This document shows positions 1 through 9,938 of a DNA stretch of 64,000 bases, piece after piece. The position numbers and the translations under genes are program-made. Below the pieces are notes generated by a model. The model ran no database searches. It was not told where the DNA came from and saw only the letters and a program-made list of their open reading frames with translations. How positions within the stretch are numbered: position 1 is the first letter of the stretch; each line of letters begins with the position of its first letter. Origin of the DNA: Sphingobacteriales bacterium JAD_PAG50586_3 (GTDB taxonomy: Bacteria > Bacteroidota > Bacteroidia > CAMBQF01); assembly GCA_023213195.1 (NCBI GenBank), contig CP096135.1, forward strand, positions 1,382,616-1,446,615, read 5' to 3'.

Positions 1-1277
1 CAGCCGTTAGCATCGTTAATGCGTACCCAGTAGTTACCGCTTTCAGTAACAAACAGTGTATCATTTTCAGCACCGGTAATAAGGGTAGTGTCGTTATACC
101 ATTGGTGGCCTGTAGCAATAGAGCTTACAAGTATTACAGTATCGCCTGTACAAATAGAGTCTAAAGCGGTTACGTTAGTAATAGTAGGCATTGCCGGTGG
201 GGTGTAAACAAAAATAGTATCGGTATCGCTGTAGGTTTGTGCCACTTGCGATGTAATAACCGCATTACCAAAACCATGAGGTGTGGTAAAGTTGATAGTG
301 CCGGTGCCGGTTACGTTAGCGGCAAATGTACCTAAGTTGTCGTTTTGCGATACATCATCATCATCCCAAAAAGTAAGGGCGAATGTTGGAGTTTGTAAAA
401 CGCGGTTTAGGTTGCTAAATGTAGCTGTTGTGTTATTGCCTACCCAGTTGGTGGTAAAGGCATCAGAACCGTTTGAGTAATCAAAGAAAATATCGGGTGC
501 TCCCTGGCAAACGCCTATAAAGCTAATCTCCTCCACATCTCCACACCACTGGTTGGTAGTAGCAGTAAAGGTTACCGATTGTAATACGTAATCATAAGTT
601 TTGGTTTCAAGGGTTATAAAATGCTCGCCCGGAGTGTTAAAACACTGCACTGCCGGATTTTTAAGGGTGCTAACGTTGCCGTTGTCAAAAGTCCAGTTCC
701 ATGTAGTAGGTTTAACAGGATCTTCAATCAGAGCCTCAAACGTAACGCAAACAGAGTCGCAACCGCCCGGTGGGTTAAAAGAGAAGCTTGAGTTGCCTCC
801 TGCAGGTGGATTAATGCGTAACGGTATAATAAACGATTCTGGCTGGGTTACAGGGCCAAGCGGTGTGCTAACCTGTGCAACTACAGATACCACTACGTTG
901 TACTGGCCCGGAATAGTTGGTATACCGCAAATTTTAACACAGCCACGTTCTGTTGCCGGTGGGTTTTGCGATGGAAAATAAATACAGTTTGGTGCGCTAC
1001 AGGCAAAGCTTAAGCCTTGTGGAATACCTGTAATGCTGGTAACTGTAATCTGGTTTAAAGTAACATCAACCCCCGAAGTGTTAAATACAGCGGGCATATA
1101 AAAGGTGGCATCCTGGTCGTAAGCAACGCCTACGGTGCCATCTGGTAATACTGCAGGGCACAATTGCGGTGCAGCGGGGCTAATGGTACAGCCTGTGTTA
1201 ATTGTACACGCGCCACATTGGCTATACGCGTAATTTCCTGTTAAAGCTAACAAGCCTAATAATAAGATTTTCTTCAT
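1..1277 (-). CDS. Secreted PKD-like adhesin-type protein, 3' end beyond window
   Basis: An uninterrupted reading frame runs from ATG (1275-1277) off the left edge, giving at least 425 residues. It begins with a signal peptide (MKKILLLGLLALTGNYAYSQ) and continues with a Cys-rich start. A region beginning GVAYDQDATFYMP resembles Ig-like/cadherin-like modules of Bacteroidota surface proteins. A PKD-like stretch (TWNWTFDNGNVSTLKNP) and an Ig-like stretch ending GNYWVRINDANG follow. No catalytic motif is visible. A C-terminal T9SS sorting tail is expected but would lie outside the window. Composition (Thr, Asn, Val rich) fits an exported, possibly surface-attached protein. The specific role is unknown. 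Confidence 0.8.
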   Translation of the reverse strand, partial: MKKILLLGLLALTGNYAYSQCGACTINTGCTISPAAPQLCPAVLPDGTVGVAYDQDATFYMPAVFNTSGVDVTLNQITVTSITGIPQGLSFACSAPNCIYFPSQNPPATERGCVKICGIPTIPGQYNVVVSVVAQVSTPLGPVTQPESFIIPLRINPPAGGNSSFSFNPPGGCDSVCVTFEALIEDPVKPTTWNWTFDNGNVSTLKNPAVQCFNTPGEHFITLETKTYDYVLQSVTFTATTNQWCGDVEEISFIGVCQGAPDIFFDYSNGSDAFTTNWVGNNTTATFSNLNRVLQTPTFALTFWDDDDVSQNDNLGTFAANVTGTGTINFTTPHGFGNAVITSQVAQTYSDTDTIFVYTPPAMPTITNVTALDSICTGDTVILVSSIATGHQWYNDTTLITGAENDTLFVTESGNYWVRINDANG

Positions 1278-1352
1278 GTTTTAATTGCTACAAAATGGGT
1301 GACTATCTTACAAAGTAAACAATAATAAACCACTAAAACAAACACTTAAAAC

Positions 1353-2099
1353 CTAAGAAAAGGTAAGTAATTCAAGATTTTGACCGTCCCAAACGGCATA
1401 GGTGCGGTATTTTAGCCAGTCGCCAAGGTTTATGTAGCGGCTTTGCCCTATTGGGTGGTCTATTGGCAGGTGGCGGTGTCCAAATATAAAATAATCGGTA
1501 TGGGCTTTTTGTAGCTGCTCTTTAATGTAGATAATCAGCCATTCTTTATCCTCGCCCTCAAAATGCTCATCCGCCGTGCCGGTAGCTATGCGGCTGCGGC
1601 GAGATAAATACAATGCTAGCCCAGTGCCAAAATTAGGGTGCAGGCGGGCAAACAGCCATTTGCACAAAGGGTTGGCAAACACCTTTTTAAAAACTTGTAG
1701 CCATGGGTCGCTAGGGCCTAAACCATCGCCGTGGCCTATCATAAAGCTTTTGCCAAGCAGGTTTATGTTGATAGGCTCGCGGTGTACTATTAATCCTATC
1801 TCTTTCTCTAGGTAGTCAAAGGTCCACATATCGTGGTTGCCGGTAAAAAAGTGAATGGGTATGCCCTTATCTGTTAAGGTTGATAGTTTGCCCAACAACC
1901 TTGTAAACCCACGGGGTACAACTGTTTTATATTCAAACCAAAAATCAAAAACATCGCCTACCAAATAAATTTCGGCAGCATCATGTTCTATGCTATCCAG
2001 CCAACGCACAATAGCTTTTTCGCGTTCAAGGCTTTTCTCAAACGTGGGTACCCCCAAGTGGAAGTCGGAAGCAAAGTATATTTTTTTGCCCTCTGCCAA
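1353..2099 (-). CDS. lpxH: UDP-2,3-diacylglucosamine diphosphatase
   Basis: This is a 248-residue calcineurin-like phosphoesterase that removes UMP from UDP-2,3-diacylglucosamine in lipid A synthesis at the inner membrane. The metal-binding blocks are all present: DFHLG near residue 12, GDVFDFW near 47, GNHDMW near 86, GHGDGLGP near 121 and FGHRHLP near 205. The frame opens directly after the TAA stop of the upstream peptidase. No ATG precedes DFHLG, so TTG at 2099 is the most likely start, implying translational coupling to the peptidase gene. Length and motifs match Bacteroidota LpxH; a related LpxH-like phosphoesterase is the alternative. Confidence 0.85.
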   Translation of the reverse strand: MAEGKKIYFASDFHLGVPTFEKSLEREKAIVRWLDSIEHDAAEIYLVGDVFDFWFEYKTVVPRGFTRLLGKLSTLTDKGIPIHFFTGNHDMWTFDYLEKEIGLIVHREPININLLGKSFMIGHGDGLGPSDPWLQVFKKVFANPLCKWLFARLHPNFGTGLALYLSRRSRIATGTADEHFEGEDKEWLIIYIKEQLQKAHTDYFIFGHRHLPIDHPIGQSRYINLGDWLKYRTYAVWDGQNLELLTFS

Positions 2100-5087
2100 T
2101 TAAAAGTTAATGTTTTTAATCAACTCAAAAGGCTTAACCATGTTAAAGTTGATGGTAAAGCGGATACGTTCGTAGTATTTGTCTATGCCGTTAAGCGATG
2201 CGCCTTCCCTGAATACTTTAGAGGTAAATGCTGGGAAATAAATCTCTATAAAACGACCAAACGATAAATATGGGCCAACCTCAAAGGCTACGCTTTTGCC
2301 GCCGCCGTAAAGCTTATCGTATGTACCCATAGATGCGTACAGTTTAATAGGTAGTTTTTCTAACGTTTTACCCGGTAGAGGCGACCTTAGGTTGATAGAT
2401 GCAATCCACGAGTTGGTTTGCCCCAATGCCGACCACATTTTAAAGTTGCCATCGGTTTGAGTAAACTGGTTAAAGAAGAAGCCGCTACCCTCATTACGTC
2501 CAAGAAATATATTGTCGTACAAATAATCCTGAAACCTGTTTGGCCGCTTAGCCTAAAGCGGTAGTCGTTGGTAGGCGAGTTTGACTTGTATAAGAATGCA
2601 CCTGCAAATACACGTATCTCTAACCCCGATCGTTTACGCTCGCTGTAATTTAAAAAGTATTTAAACTCTGTAAATACCTTAGCCATATCTTTATTGTGTT
2701 GCAAATGTACTTCAAAGCCAAATGGCTGTATGGCGCGTTTGTTTTCAAACGTATAGGTATAATCAAACACGCCGTAGTTACGTTTGCCTTTTACATAGCC
2801 GCTATCGCTAAAGCTGTAGTTCATCACCTCTTTAAAAATATGCACGTAGCGTAAACGTATGCTTTGCTTAATATCGCTATTAGCGGGTTTCTTTTTAAAG
2901 TCGAATAAAATTTCGGGTGCTACTTTTATAAAGCGTAGGTTCTCGTCTGTGCCTAGCGCTCCGTTTTCGTAATGGTAGCTAGATGTGTAGTTGCGTAGCG
3001 TAATTTGGCGGAACACATTTTTAGGTAGTATGTTATAAGCTACAGAACCCTCGCCCACCAATGCCTTTGTACCGAAAGAATACATTGGCATAAGGGTATA
3101 TTCAAACTTACGCTGAGGTACAGTATGGTTGTAAAAAGCAAGGCCCAGCATAGCATGGTTGTAATAGTTCCACCCTACAATAGGGGCAACGTAAAGGTTA
3201 GTGGTGCGTGGGTCTTCAATACCTCCTAACAATTTTAGCCTTAATGGCTCTACACCTTTAAATATGCCTGTGGTGCGGGTAATATTGTTTTTGCGTTGCA
3301 CTTCGGGTATGCGCTCATATATATCTACCCTTACTTTATCAGCACCATCAGTATTTACCGGTATGGTCTTTTTGCCTTTAAAACCTTCGTGCTAAGGTAG
3401 TTTCTACAACCTTGCCATCTTTGGTAGTGGTAATAGGGAAAGGTCCGGCAATTTCGCCACGGTTGGTAACAATTACATTGCCCTTTTTACCCATGCGTAT
3501 TTTGTAGTCAACACGCTTGGTGGTATTAATCAAATCATCAAAAAACCAATCCAGTTTCTTGCCTGTTTCGTCTTCAAAAATCTTACGCAGGTCTTCGGGT
3601 TGGGGGTGTTTAAACTTCCATTTGTCGTAGTATTTATGCATACAATTATCAAAAGTGCTATCGCCTAAATAAGCCTTTAAATAATCAAACGCCGTAGCGG
3701 TTTTCATATACATAATAGTGGCGTAGTTTATCTGGGTAAAATCGGCAGAATGGGTTTGTATAGGTTGGTCAATATTCTGACGTTTGCTAAACAAATAAGC
3801 TAAATAATACTGGTAGCGGTTTTTTCGTCCGCCAAGGCCTGCTGCATTTAATATAGGTTGTGGTATACCAAGCTCAATTCCTTTTTCGGGGTATTTGGTG
3901 TAGAGGTAGCGCATCTCGTTAAAAGAGTTTATGCCTTCATCCATCCAGCCATGGTCACGTTCATTACTGCCTAGTATGCCATAAAACCAGTTGTGGCCCA
4001 CCTCGTGCATAATTACTGTTTCTAAAGAGAGATCAGAATTCATTGCCCCAATAACCGTTACATTAGGGTACTCCATACCGCCGCCTGCGCTAAGTGCCCC
4101 ATCTACTGCCGAGCAGTGGTTGTAAGGGTAGTCGCCATTCCATTTAGAGTAGTAGAAAACAGCATCGTTTATATAGGTAGGGGCCTTTTCCCATAGCTTT
4201 TTATACTTGCGGGTGTAGTAGGCGTATGTGTTTACGGTGCGTCCGCTGGCGGGCAGCTTAACCTCGCTTTTTGAAACCAAATAGGTATGGTCTGCAAACC
4301 ATGCAAAATCGTGTACGTTGGTTTGCTTGTAGGTAATGGTTTTATATTTTGATGATATGGTAGTATCAGGCTTAAAATCGGCACGCTGAGAGTCTTTAAC
4401 ACGTTGCTCCAGCCAATCCATCTCACTCTTTTCCTGCAAATCGCCGGTGGCAGCAACTACATAGTTATCAGGGACGGTAATCTTCACCTCAAAAGAACCA
4501 AACTCAGAGTAAAACTCGCCCTGGTTAAGGTAAGGCATCTCGTGCCAACCTTTGTTATCGTAAACAGCGGGTTTGGGGTACCACTGGGTTATTTGGTATT
4601 GCTTGCCAATATGGCCTAAACGAGAGAATATGCCAACAGGTACTTTAACCTTAAACGGGGTGCTAATCGTAACGCTTTCGCCCGGGGCTAAAGGCTTGGC
4701 TAAATGCACCTTGGCAATATCAATATGCTGCGGGTGGTACTCTAGTTTAAGGGCTATTCCGTTTGATGTAAAGTTTAACGAGTCTATATACCCACGGTCT
4801 TTATCTTCGGCATAATAAAACTTTGTATCGCCATCTAGCAAAAACTGCTTGGCAAGCGCTGTGCTATTGTCTTTGTAAGCATTTGGCCATAGGTGAAACC
4901 ATATAAATGTAAGCGTTTGGGTAGAGTTGTTTTTATACTCTATTGTTTCAAAAGCCGATAGTTCGTCTTTTGAGGTGTTTAGCTTAACATCTATTTTATA
5001 ATCTACCTCTTGCTGAAAGTAGGTTTGGGCCGATAAGCCTGCCGATAGGGCTAAGCCGGTTAAAAGCAATAATTTTTTCAATGCCAT
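2100..5087 (-). CDS. M1 family metallopeptidase (two frameshifts)
   Basis: This exported zinc aminopeptidase-like protein of about 995 residues is spread over three frames. It starts with a signal peptide (MALKKLLLLTGLALSAGLSAQ; an in-frame ATG 12 nt upstream is the alternative start). The M1 signature HEVGHNWFYG is followed by the third zinc ligand in GWMDEGINSF. The remainder is the large beta-rich C-terminal part seen in Bacteroidota members. Reading moves to a new frame near 3388 (one extra base, context ACGAAGG) and again near 2525 (one missing T). The protein sequence is sensible on both sides of each, so assembly error is more likely than decay. It abuts lpxH. Substrate unknown. Confidence 0.85.
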
Positions 5088-5117
5088 GGTTTTTATCAAA
5101 TCAAGGTTTTATATGCT

Positions 5118-5146
5118 AAAAAGACCCGCTTAAAACGGGTCTTTTT
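5118..5146 (-). terminator. Intrinsic terminator after TlpA-like gene
   Basis: An 11-bp perfect stem (AAAAAGACCCG / CGGGTCTTTTT) with a 7-nt loop lies between the end of the thioredoxin-like gene and the start of the M1 peptidase. Read on the minus strand, the stem ends in a run of T. Confidence 0.9.
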
Positions 5147-5151
5147 CAATT

Positions 5152-6306
5152 TTATTTGTTGATTAGTGTATCTGGTTTTTCAGCAGCTAAATAGTTTTCT
5201 ACCGCTTTATCCAAATCGGCGCCGCGTAGGTTGCGGTTTAGTATTTTGCCTTGGCGGTCTACAAGGTAGGTAGTGGGTATGCTGTTAAAATTATACAAAC
5301 CTGTAGCTACGGATTTCCAACCGGCTAAATCAGATACGTGTGTCCACGTAAGGCCATCTTTTTTAATAGCGCCCAGCCAAGCATCTTTGTCGGTGTCTAG
5401 CGACACGCTAAACACGGTAAAGCCTTGGTCTTTAAACCGGTTGTATAGCTTAACAACGTTGGGGTTTTCTTTGCGGCAGGGCAAACACCACGATGCCCAA
5501 AAATCTATAAGTACCAATTTGCCTCGTAACGATGATAGCGAAACACGTTCTCCAGTAGTATTCATCATGGTAATTTCAGGGGCAAGTGAGCCTATGGCAG
5601 TTTTTTTAGCAGACTCGATACCGGCTACAAAATTATCTACCTGAAATGATTTGGTATACGTCTTTTTTAAGTCCTTAGCCAACTTGTCAAGGGTAGGCAG
5701 GTGCTCGTCGGGGTTAAGCATATTCGCGCCATACAGGTTAGCGTAGGCGGTTGGGTTTTTCTCAATCAACGCTTTAACCGCAAGGGCATTTTTCTTACCA
5801 AACTCTAAATAACTTTTATCTAACCCACGGGCTAGAGAGTCTATATCTTTTAATGTAGAATCTTTTGCTTTAAAGTTTTTGAATATTAATGATAGCGAAT
5901 CAAACTTAGCACCCATGCCCATTTCTAAAGCATAATATTTACCCATTAATTCGTTCTCTGTAGAGTTGGTTACCTTGTAGTTTAATATCAAACTATCGGC
6001 AATAGCCTCTATGTTTACATGCTCTGTACTGTCTAGCACCAACACAATGTAGTTGCTTGGGCTAAGCCCCAGTTTGTAAAACCCTTTTTCTTTTATTTTA
6101 CCGTTGTAGGTAAAAGACTCATCATTATTTATTTTAATGGTACCAATACGCACACTTTGTGCCCCGTTTAAATCATCTAGATACAAGGTTTTACCGCCAC
6201 CGTTTTGTATGGTGCCCGATATTAGTGCTGAGTTGTTAACCTCTCCACTGCAAGCTGCAAGCAATGCGGGCAAGGCAATAAGAAAAAGTACTTTTAATAT
6301 TTTCAT
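5152..6306 (-). CDS. TlpA/ResA-type thioredoxin-fold lipoprotein with DUF4369-like N-terminus
   Basis: This is a 384-residue periplasmic thiol-disulfide oxidoreductase. The signal sequence MKILKVLFLIALPALLAAC ends in a lipobox, so it should be a lipoprotein. Residues about 22-100 form the DUF4369-type beta domain common in Bacteroidota (SGTIQNGGGKTLYLDDL). A helical linker follows, then from about residue 235 an AhpC/TSA-thioredoxin domain with active site FWASWCLPC and the cis-Pro region NSIPTTYLVD. It has its own downstream terminator. The probable job is reducing periplasmic cysteines; the client protein is unknown. Confidence 0.9.
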   Translation of the reverse strand: MKILKVLFLIALPALLAACSGEVNNSALISGTIQNGGGKTLYLDDLNGAQSVRIGTIKINNDESFTYNGKIKEKGFYKLGLSPSNYIVLVLDSTEHVNIEAIADSLILNYKVTNSTENELMGKYYALEMGMGAKFDSLSLIFKNFKAKDSTLKDIDSLARGLDKSYLEFGKKNALAVKALIEKNPTAYANLYGANMLNPDEHLPTLDKLAKDLKKTYTKSFQVDNFVAGIESAKKTAIGSLAPEITMMNTTGERVSLSSLRGKLVLIDFWASWCLPCRKENPNVVKLYNRFKDQGFTVFSVSLDTDKDAWLGAIKKDGLTWTHVSDLAGWKSVATGLYNFNSIPTTYLVDRQGKILNRNLRGADLDKAVENYLAAEKPDTLINK

Positions 6307-6322
6307 AGTATATATTTTAAAC

Positions 6323-6360
6323 TCCCCGCCCTGCGGGCACCCCCTCAGGAGGGGGATTGA
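6323..6360. repeat. Short GC-rich double hairpin, intergenic repeat family
   Basis: Two adjacent hairpins, GCCC/GGGC (6328-6338) and CCCCCTC/GAGGGGG (6340-6355), lie between the TlpA-like gene and gatB. The second resembles the CCCCTCC/GGAGGGG hairpins at 22.5-25, 32.15 and 42.75 kb. No T-run follows, so it is listed as a repeat rather than a terminator. Confidence 0.6.
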
Positions 6361-6405
6361 AGGCTTAAATTTTTAGTTTTTCATTGTTCGTTTTTCGTTA
6401 CGAGG

Positions 6406-7863
6406 CTATGCCTCTTCCAGCGCTTTCTTCACCATTTCGTTGGCTACTTTAGGGTCGGCTTTGCCCTTGCTCAGCTTCATTACTTCGCCCATAAACAGAC
6501 CTATTAAGCCCACTTTACCGCTTTTATATTCGGCAACCTTGTCTGGGTATTTGCTTAATGCTTCCTGTATTAATGGTAGTAAGCTACTGCTATCACTTTC
6601 TTGTAACCAGTTGTTTTCTTCGGCAATGGCCAGTGGCGATTTTTCAGGGCTTTGCACCAGCAACGGGAACACCTTTTGCGATGCTACCGAGTGGCTAATT
6701 TTGCTATCGTCAATAAGCTTTAACAGCGATGCTATAGCAGTAGGTTTTACAGGAAATTCGTCAATCTCCAAAGCATTCTCGTTAAGGTACGATTTGATGT
6801 TCCCCATTACCCAGTTAGCCGCGCTTTTGTAGTTGTTGGTTTTGGCAACAAGCTCTTCAAAATACAAGGCAATGCCTTTGGTATCAGTCAATACCTGCGC
6901 ATCGTATTCTGATAAGCCCATGGTTGATGTGTATTTTTTGTGCAGCTCATCGGGTAGGGCAGGCATCTCGGCCTTAATACTTGCAATATATTCCGGCGTA
7001 ACAATAACGGGCGGTAAATCAGGCTCGGGGAAATAGCGGTAATCGTTTGCCATTTCTTTGGTACGAAGAGAGAATGTAGTGCCCGTTCCGGCATCAAAGC
7101 TGCGGGTTTCATGGTCTACAATGCCACCGGCTTCAATAATATCAATCTGGCGTTTTATCTCGTGTTCAATAGCGGTGCGTACATTACGTACAGAGTTCAT
7201 ATTCTTAACCTCTGCCTTGCGGCCAAACTCTTTAACCCCTTTTAAGCGGACAGATACGTTAGCATCGCAACGCATAGAGCCTTCCTCCATGTTGCCATCG
7301 CAAATATCAAGGTAGCGCACAATTTTGCGCACCTCGGTAATGTATTTGTAAGCGTCTTCGGCGCTGTGTATTACCGGTTCGGTAACAATCTCCAGTAGCG
7401 GAACACCGGCACGGTTAAGGTCAATTAAAGAGTCGTACAAGTCTTGGTCGTGCATACTCTTGCCTGCATCTTCTTCCATGTGTATGCGGGTAAGCTCAAT
7501 GCGCTTCTCGGTACCATCATTTTCTTTTATGGTAACGTAGCCATTGGTACAAATGGGCGTTTTGTCTTGGGTAATCTGGTAGCCCTTGGGTAAGTCGGCG
7601 TAAAAGTAATTTTTACGGGCATATTGGTTTTCGCGGCGAATGTCGCAATTAAGGGCTAGGCCAAGCTTAACAGCATATTCTACCACCTTTTGGTTGGTAA
7701 CAGGCAATGTGCCGGGGTGGCCCAGGGTAATAACAGAAATGTTATGGTTGGGCGCGGCGCCAAAATCGGTAGGGTCAGAGCTATACGCTTTGCTTTTGGT
7801 AAGCAACTGAACGTGAACCTCTAAACCTATAACGGCTTCGTATTTTGAGTAAATATCAGACAT
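6406..7863 (-). CDS. gatB: Asp-tRNA(Asn)/Glu-tRNA(Gln) amidotransferase subunit B
   Basis: GatB binds misacylated Glu-tRNA(Gln) or Asp-tRNA(Asn) and, with GatA and GatC, converts it to the amide form. The N-terminal catalytic block YEAVIGLEVHVQL is typical, as are PKGYQITQ, EEDAGKS, DLNRAGVPLLEIVTEP and the C-terminal YqeY-like domain with GLFMGEVMK near the end. The start was set at 7863 (MSDIYSKYEAV) rather than a longer reading because a TATCTTTG -7 box lies only 6 nt upstream of this ATG. The full length of about 485 residues is normal. gatA and gatC are not in the window. Confidence 0.97.
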   Translation of the reverse strand: MSDIYSKYEAVIGLEVHVQLLTKSKAYSSDPTDFGAAPNHNISVITLGHPGTLPVTNQKVVEYAVKLGLALNCDIRRENQYARKNYFYADLPKGYQITQDKTPICTNGYVTIKENDGTEKRIELTRIHMEEDAGKSMHDQDLYDSLIDLNRAGVPLLEIVTEPVIHSAEDAYKYITEVRKIVRYLDICDGNMEEGSMRCDANVSVRLKGVKEFGRKAEVKNMNSVRNVRTAIEHEIKRQIDIIEAGGIVDHETRSFDAGTGTTFSLRTKEMANDYRYFPEPDLPPVIVTPEYIASIKAEMPALPDELHKKYTSTMGLSEYDAQVLTDTKGIALYFEELVAKTNNYKSAANWVMGNIKSYLNENALEIDEFPVKPTAIASLLKLIDDSKISHSVASQKVFPLLVQSPEKSPLAIAEENNWLQESDSSSLLPLIQEALSKYPDKVAEYKSGKVGLIGLFMGEVMKLSKGKADPKVANEMVKKALEEA

Positions 7864-7869
7864 GGTCCG

Positions 7870-7877
7870 CAAAGATA
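7870..7877 (-). promoter_or_regulatory. Bacteroidota -7 promoter box of gatB
   Basis: On the minus strand, TATCTTTG matches the TAnnTTTG -7 consensus and ends 6 nt before the gatB ATG. Transcription would begin at or just before the start codon, leaving almost no leader. No clear TTTG -33 element was found. Confidence 0.55.
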
Positions 7878-7967
7878 ACAAAATAGGGGCGAGGGGCGAG
7901 GGTTTAGGGTTGAGTTTTTTACCCGTGATGGTTGATAAGTACCTGAATGAAATCCTCTCAGATAGAT

Positions 7968-8962
7968 TTATTCTTTAACCTCTATATGCCCTGTAATTAA
8001 ATCGTCAACCGTAATCATCATCATATCATCAAAACCATCTTCGTAGTATTGGGTTTGGTCCCACCACATACCTGTGTCAACCAGTTTGTTATCAGCCTTA
8101 AAATTACAGTTGATATAGTCTAAAGCCCGCGGAAAATTATCTTCATGAAAAGTAAATTCCTGGCTGCCATTGCCTGTCCAATAAATATCTTCATAGTCAA
8201 TACTGTAACCATCTTCGGTTTCTTTATAAACGGTTGTGGTGTCTTTGTATTCTGTTTCACCTTCGCCTAAATCTACCTCTATTATTTTGCGTTCTTGTAA
8301 TAGCTTTCCTTTGCTATCAAAGGCTTTTATACTGTTTAAATACACAGCGGTATAGTCGCCATAATGGGGTATTAATGCTTCTGATTGCGACATGGCTTTG
8401 CCGTACACATATTTTATTTGGCTGGTAGTTTTTCCCTCCTTATCAAAGTAGATTTTTCTACCAGCTCTAACCCGCGCGAGTCTTCAGTACCCTGCACTTT
8501 AGTCTTGTGTATTTTGCGCAGTTTGTAAACTGTTTTAGAATCAATTTCTACGCCATAGCCATACTCTTTGGTTACCGTTAGGGCAGAGTCGCCTTTGTAT
8601 ACGTAAGTGCATTTAATTTCTAATTGGCGGTAGTTGTTATAATAGGCCTCTTCTATTTTGCGGCCCTCGCTATCATATTTATAGGTAAACTTAAAGTCAG
8701 CATCGGTGGTGTCGGGTTTTTTATACCAAGGCTTTCCAAAACCCTGGTAGCTGAGTTTAGAAACAGAAAGCAACCTGCCATCGGCATTGTATTGGTACCA
8801 GTAGGTATTATACACACTACTGGGAAACGAATGGTAGTTGCAAACCTCTTTTATCTTTCTGTCGGGTGTAAACAAAACGGTTTGCCGCTCAATACCACTG
8901 TAGGTTTGGGCATGTAAAGCAAGGCAAAAACTAAAAAGCAAAAGAGTAAAAATGTGTTTCAT
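7968..8962 (-). CDS. Secreted protein with YD/RHS-like beta strands, unknown function (frameshift)
   Basis: The protein has a signal peptide (MKHIFTLLLFSFCLALHAQ) and then strand-rich text with phrases such as WYQYNADGRLLS and FKFTYKYDSEGRKIEEAYY, which resemble YD-type repeats of Bacteroidota exported proteins. The frame changes at an A5 run (8452-8456). Restoring one A joins GLELVEK to IYFDKEGKTTSQIKY and gives a protein of about 331 residues. The C-terminus is acidic. No enzyme motif is visible. The start at 8962 was preferred over upstream ATGs because it places the signal peptide at the N-terminus. Confidence 0.65.
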
Positions 8963-8999
8963 GTAATATTGATGCTCAAGCCTTACATATTTCATATTG

Positions 9000-9524
9000 C
9001 TATGCGGCTTTTGCAATTTTTACATGCGCCAGATGGTGTTTGCCATGCCATGCGTAAGACCCAATGGTAAAGGCAATGCTTTGGGTGCGGTTGTGTTCGG
9101 GGTGTATAAAGGTGCGTTGTAGTTGGTCTGCGGTTAAGGTTTTTAGCAGCGCTGCCATGCGGGCATGTACCCCTTCCAATATATGCAACGATGAGCTAAT
9201 GGGCATATCTAACGTATCCGGTAATTCTGCCCACAAGCCTTCCATGTAAGGTTTTATGGTGGGATTGTCTTCTGTCAACGCCAGTTTAAAGCGGATATAA
9301 GCATTCATGTGGCTGTCGGCACAATGGTGCACCAGTTGCTGTATAGTCCACCCACCGGGGCGGTATGTTTGCTGCAATGCTGTAGCATCTAAACCATCAA
9401 CCTCTGTTTTTATCAGTTGTGGCAGCGTTTCAATATCTTTAATCCAGTCTGTAATTGTTTCTGCGGTAAATGCTTCGGGGGCTACATATTTACCTATCGG
9501 ATATCTTAGCTTTTCAATGTCCAC
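9000..9524 (-). CDS. YfiT/DinB-family putative metal-dependent hydrolase or thiol transferase
   Basis: This 174-residue four-helix DinB-superfamily protein carries the YfiT pattern: LRYPIGK at the N-terminus, RPGGWTIQQLVHHCADSH in the middle, IKPYMEGLWAELPD, and YAWHGKHHLAHV at the C-terminus. The three His residues in HHCADSH and HGKHH fit the metal site of the family. Bacillus members act as bacillithiol S-transferases or metal-dependent hydrolases. Which activity applies here is unknown. It overlaps the longer reading of the preceding gene, supporting the later start chosen there. Confidence 0.85.
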   Translation of the reverse strand: MDIEKLRYPIGKYVAPEAFTAETITDWIKDIETLPQLIKTEVDGLDATALQQTYRPGGWTIQQLVHHCADSHMNAYIRFKLALTEDNPTIKPYMEGLWAELPDTLDMPISSSLHILEGVHARMAALLKTLTADQLQRTFIHPEHNRTQSIAFTIGSYAWHGKHHLAHVKIAKAA

Positions 9525-9537
9525 AATGCTTAGCCAA

Positions 9538-9922
9538 TTAAGGTACTACAGTAAAATCTATTACGCGGTTTTTAAAATTATCGTGCACATCGCCGGTATA
9601 CAATATCAGTTCGTAGTGGCCGGTGTCTGCCATAATTTTGAACGTGTCTAGCGTAGCTGTAGACGAAGCGTTTATATATGGCGCGTAAGAGAATACATTG
9701 GTGTTTGTGTTTTTATTGGTGATGTTTGCCTTGGTAGTTAACAAGGTCAGAGTCATCAGTAAAATCTACTTTTATTATCAGAGAGTCGTTTACCTGTACC
9801 ACAGCATTATCTGTTGGAGAAAACACGGTAATTACCGGCTCATTCAATTCGGGTTTTTCCGTATCGCAGCTTGCTGTAAATATTGCAAATACAGCTAAGG
9901 CTAAAAACTTCGCTTTTTTCAT
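9538..9922 (-). CDS. DUF4625-like small lipoprotein (frameshift)
   Basis: The sequence begins MKKAKFLALAVFAIFTASC, a lipoprotein signal with the Cys at residue 19. An Ig-like beta domain follows, containing PVITVFSPTDNAVVQVNDSL and DFTDDSDLVNY, which resembles DUF4625 lipoproteins. Reading changes frame near 9735 at ACCAAGG, where removing one base restores continuity into ANITNKNTNTNVFSYAP. The joined length is about 128 residues. Function unknown; probably anchored in the cell envelope. Confidence 0.65.
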
Positions 9923-9938
9923 GCTATGCATTTAGTAA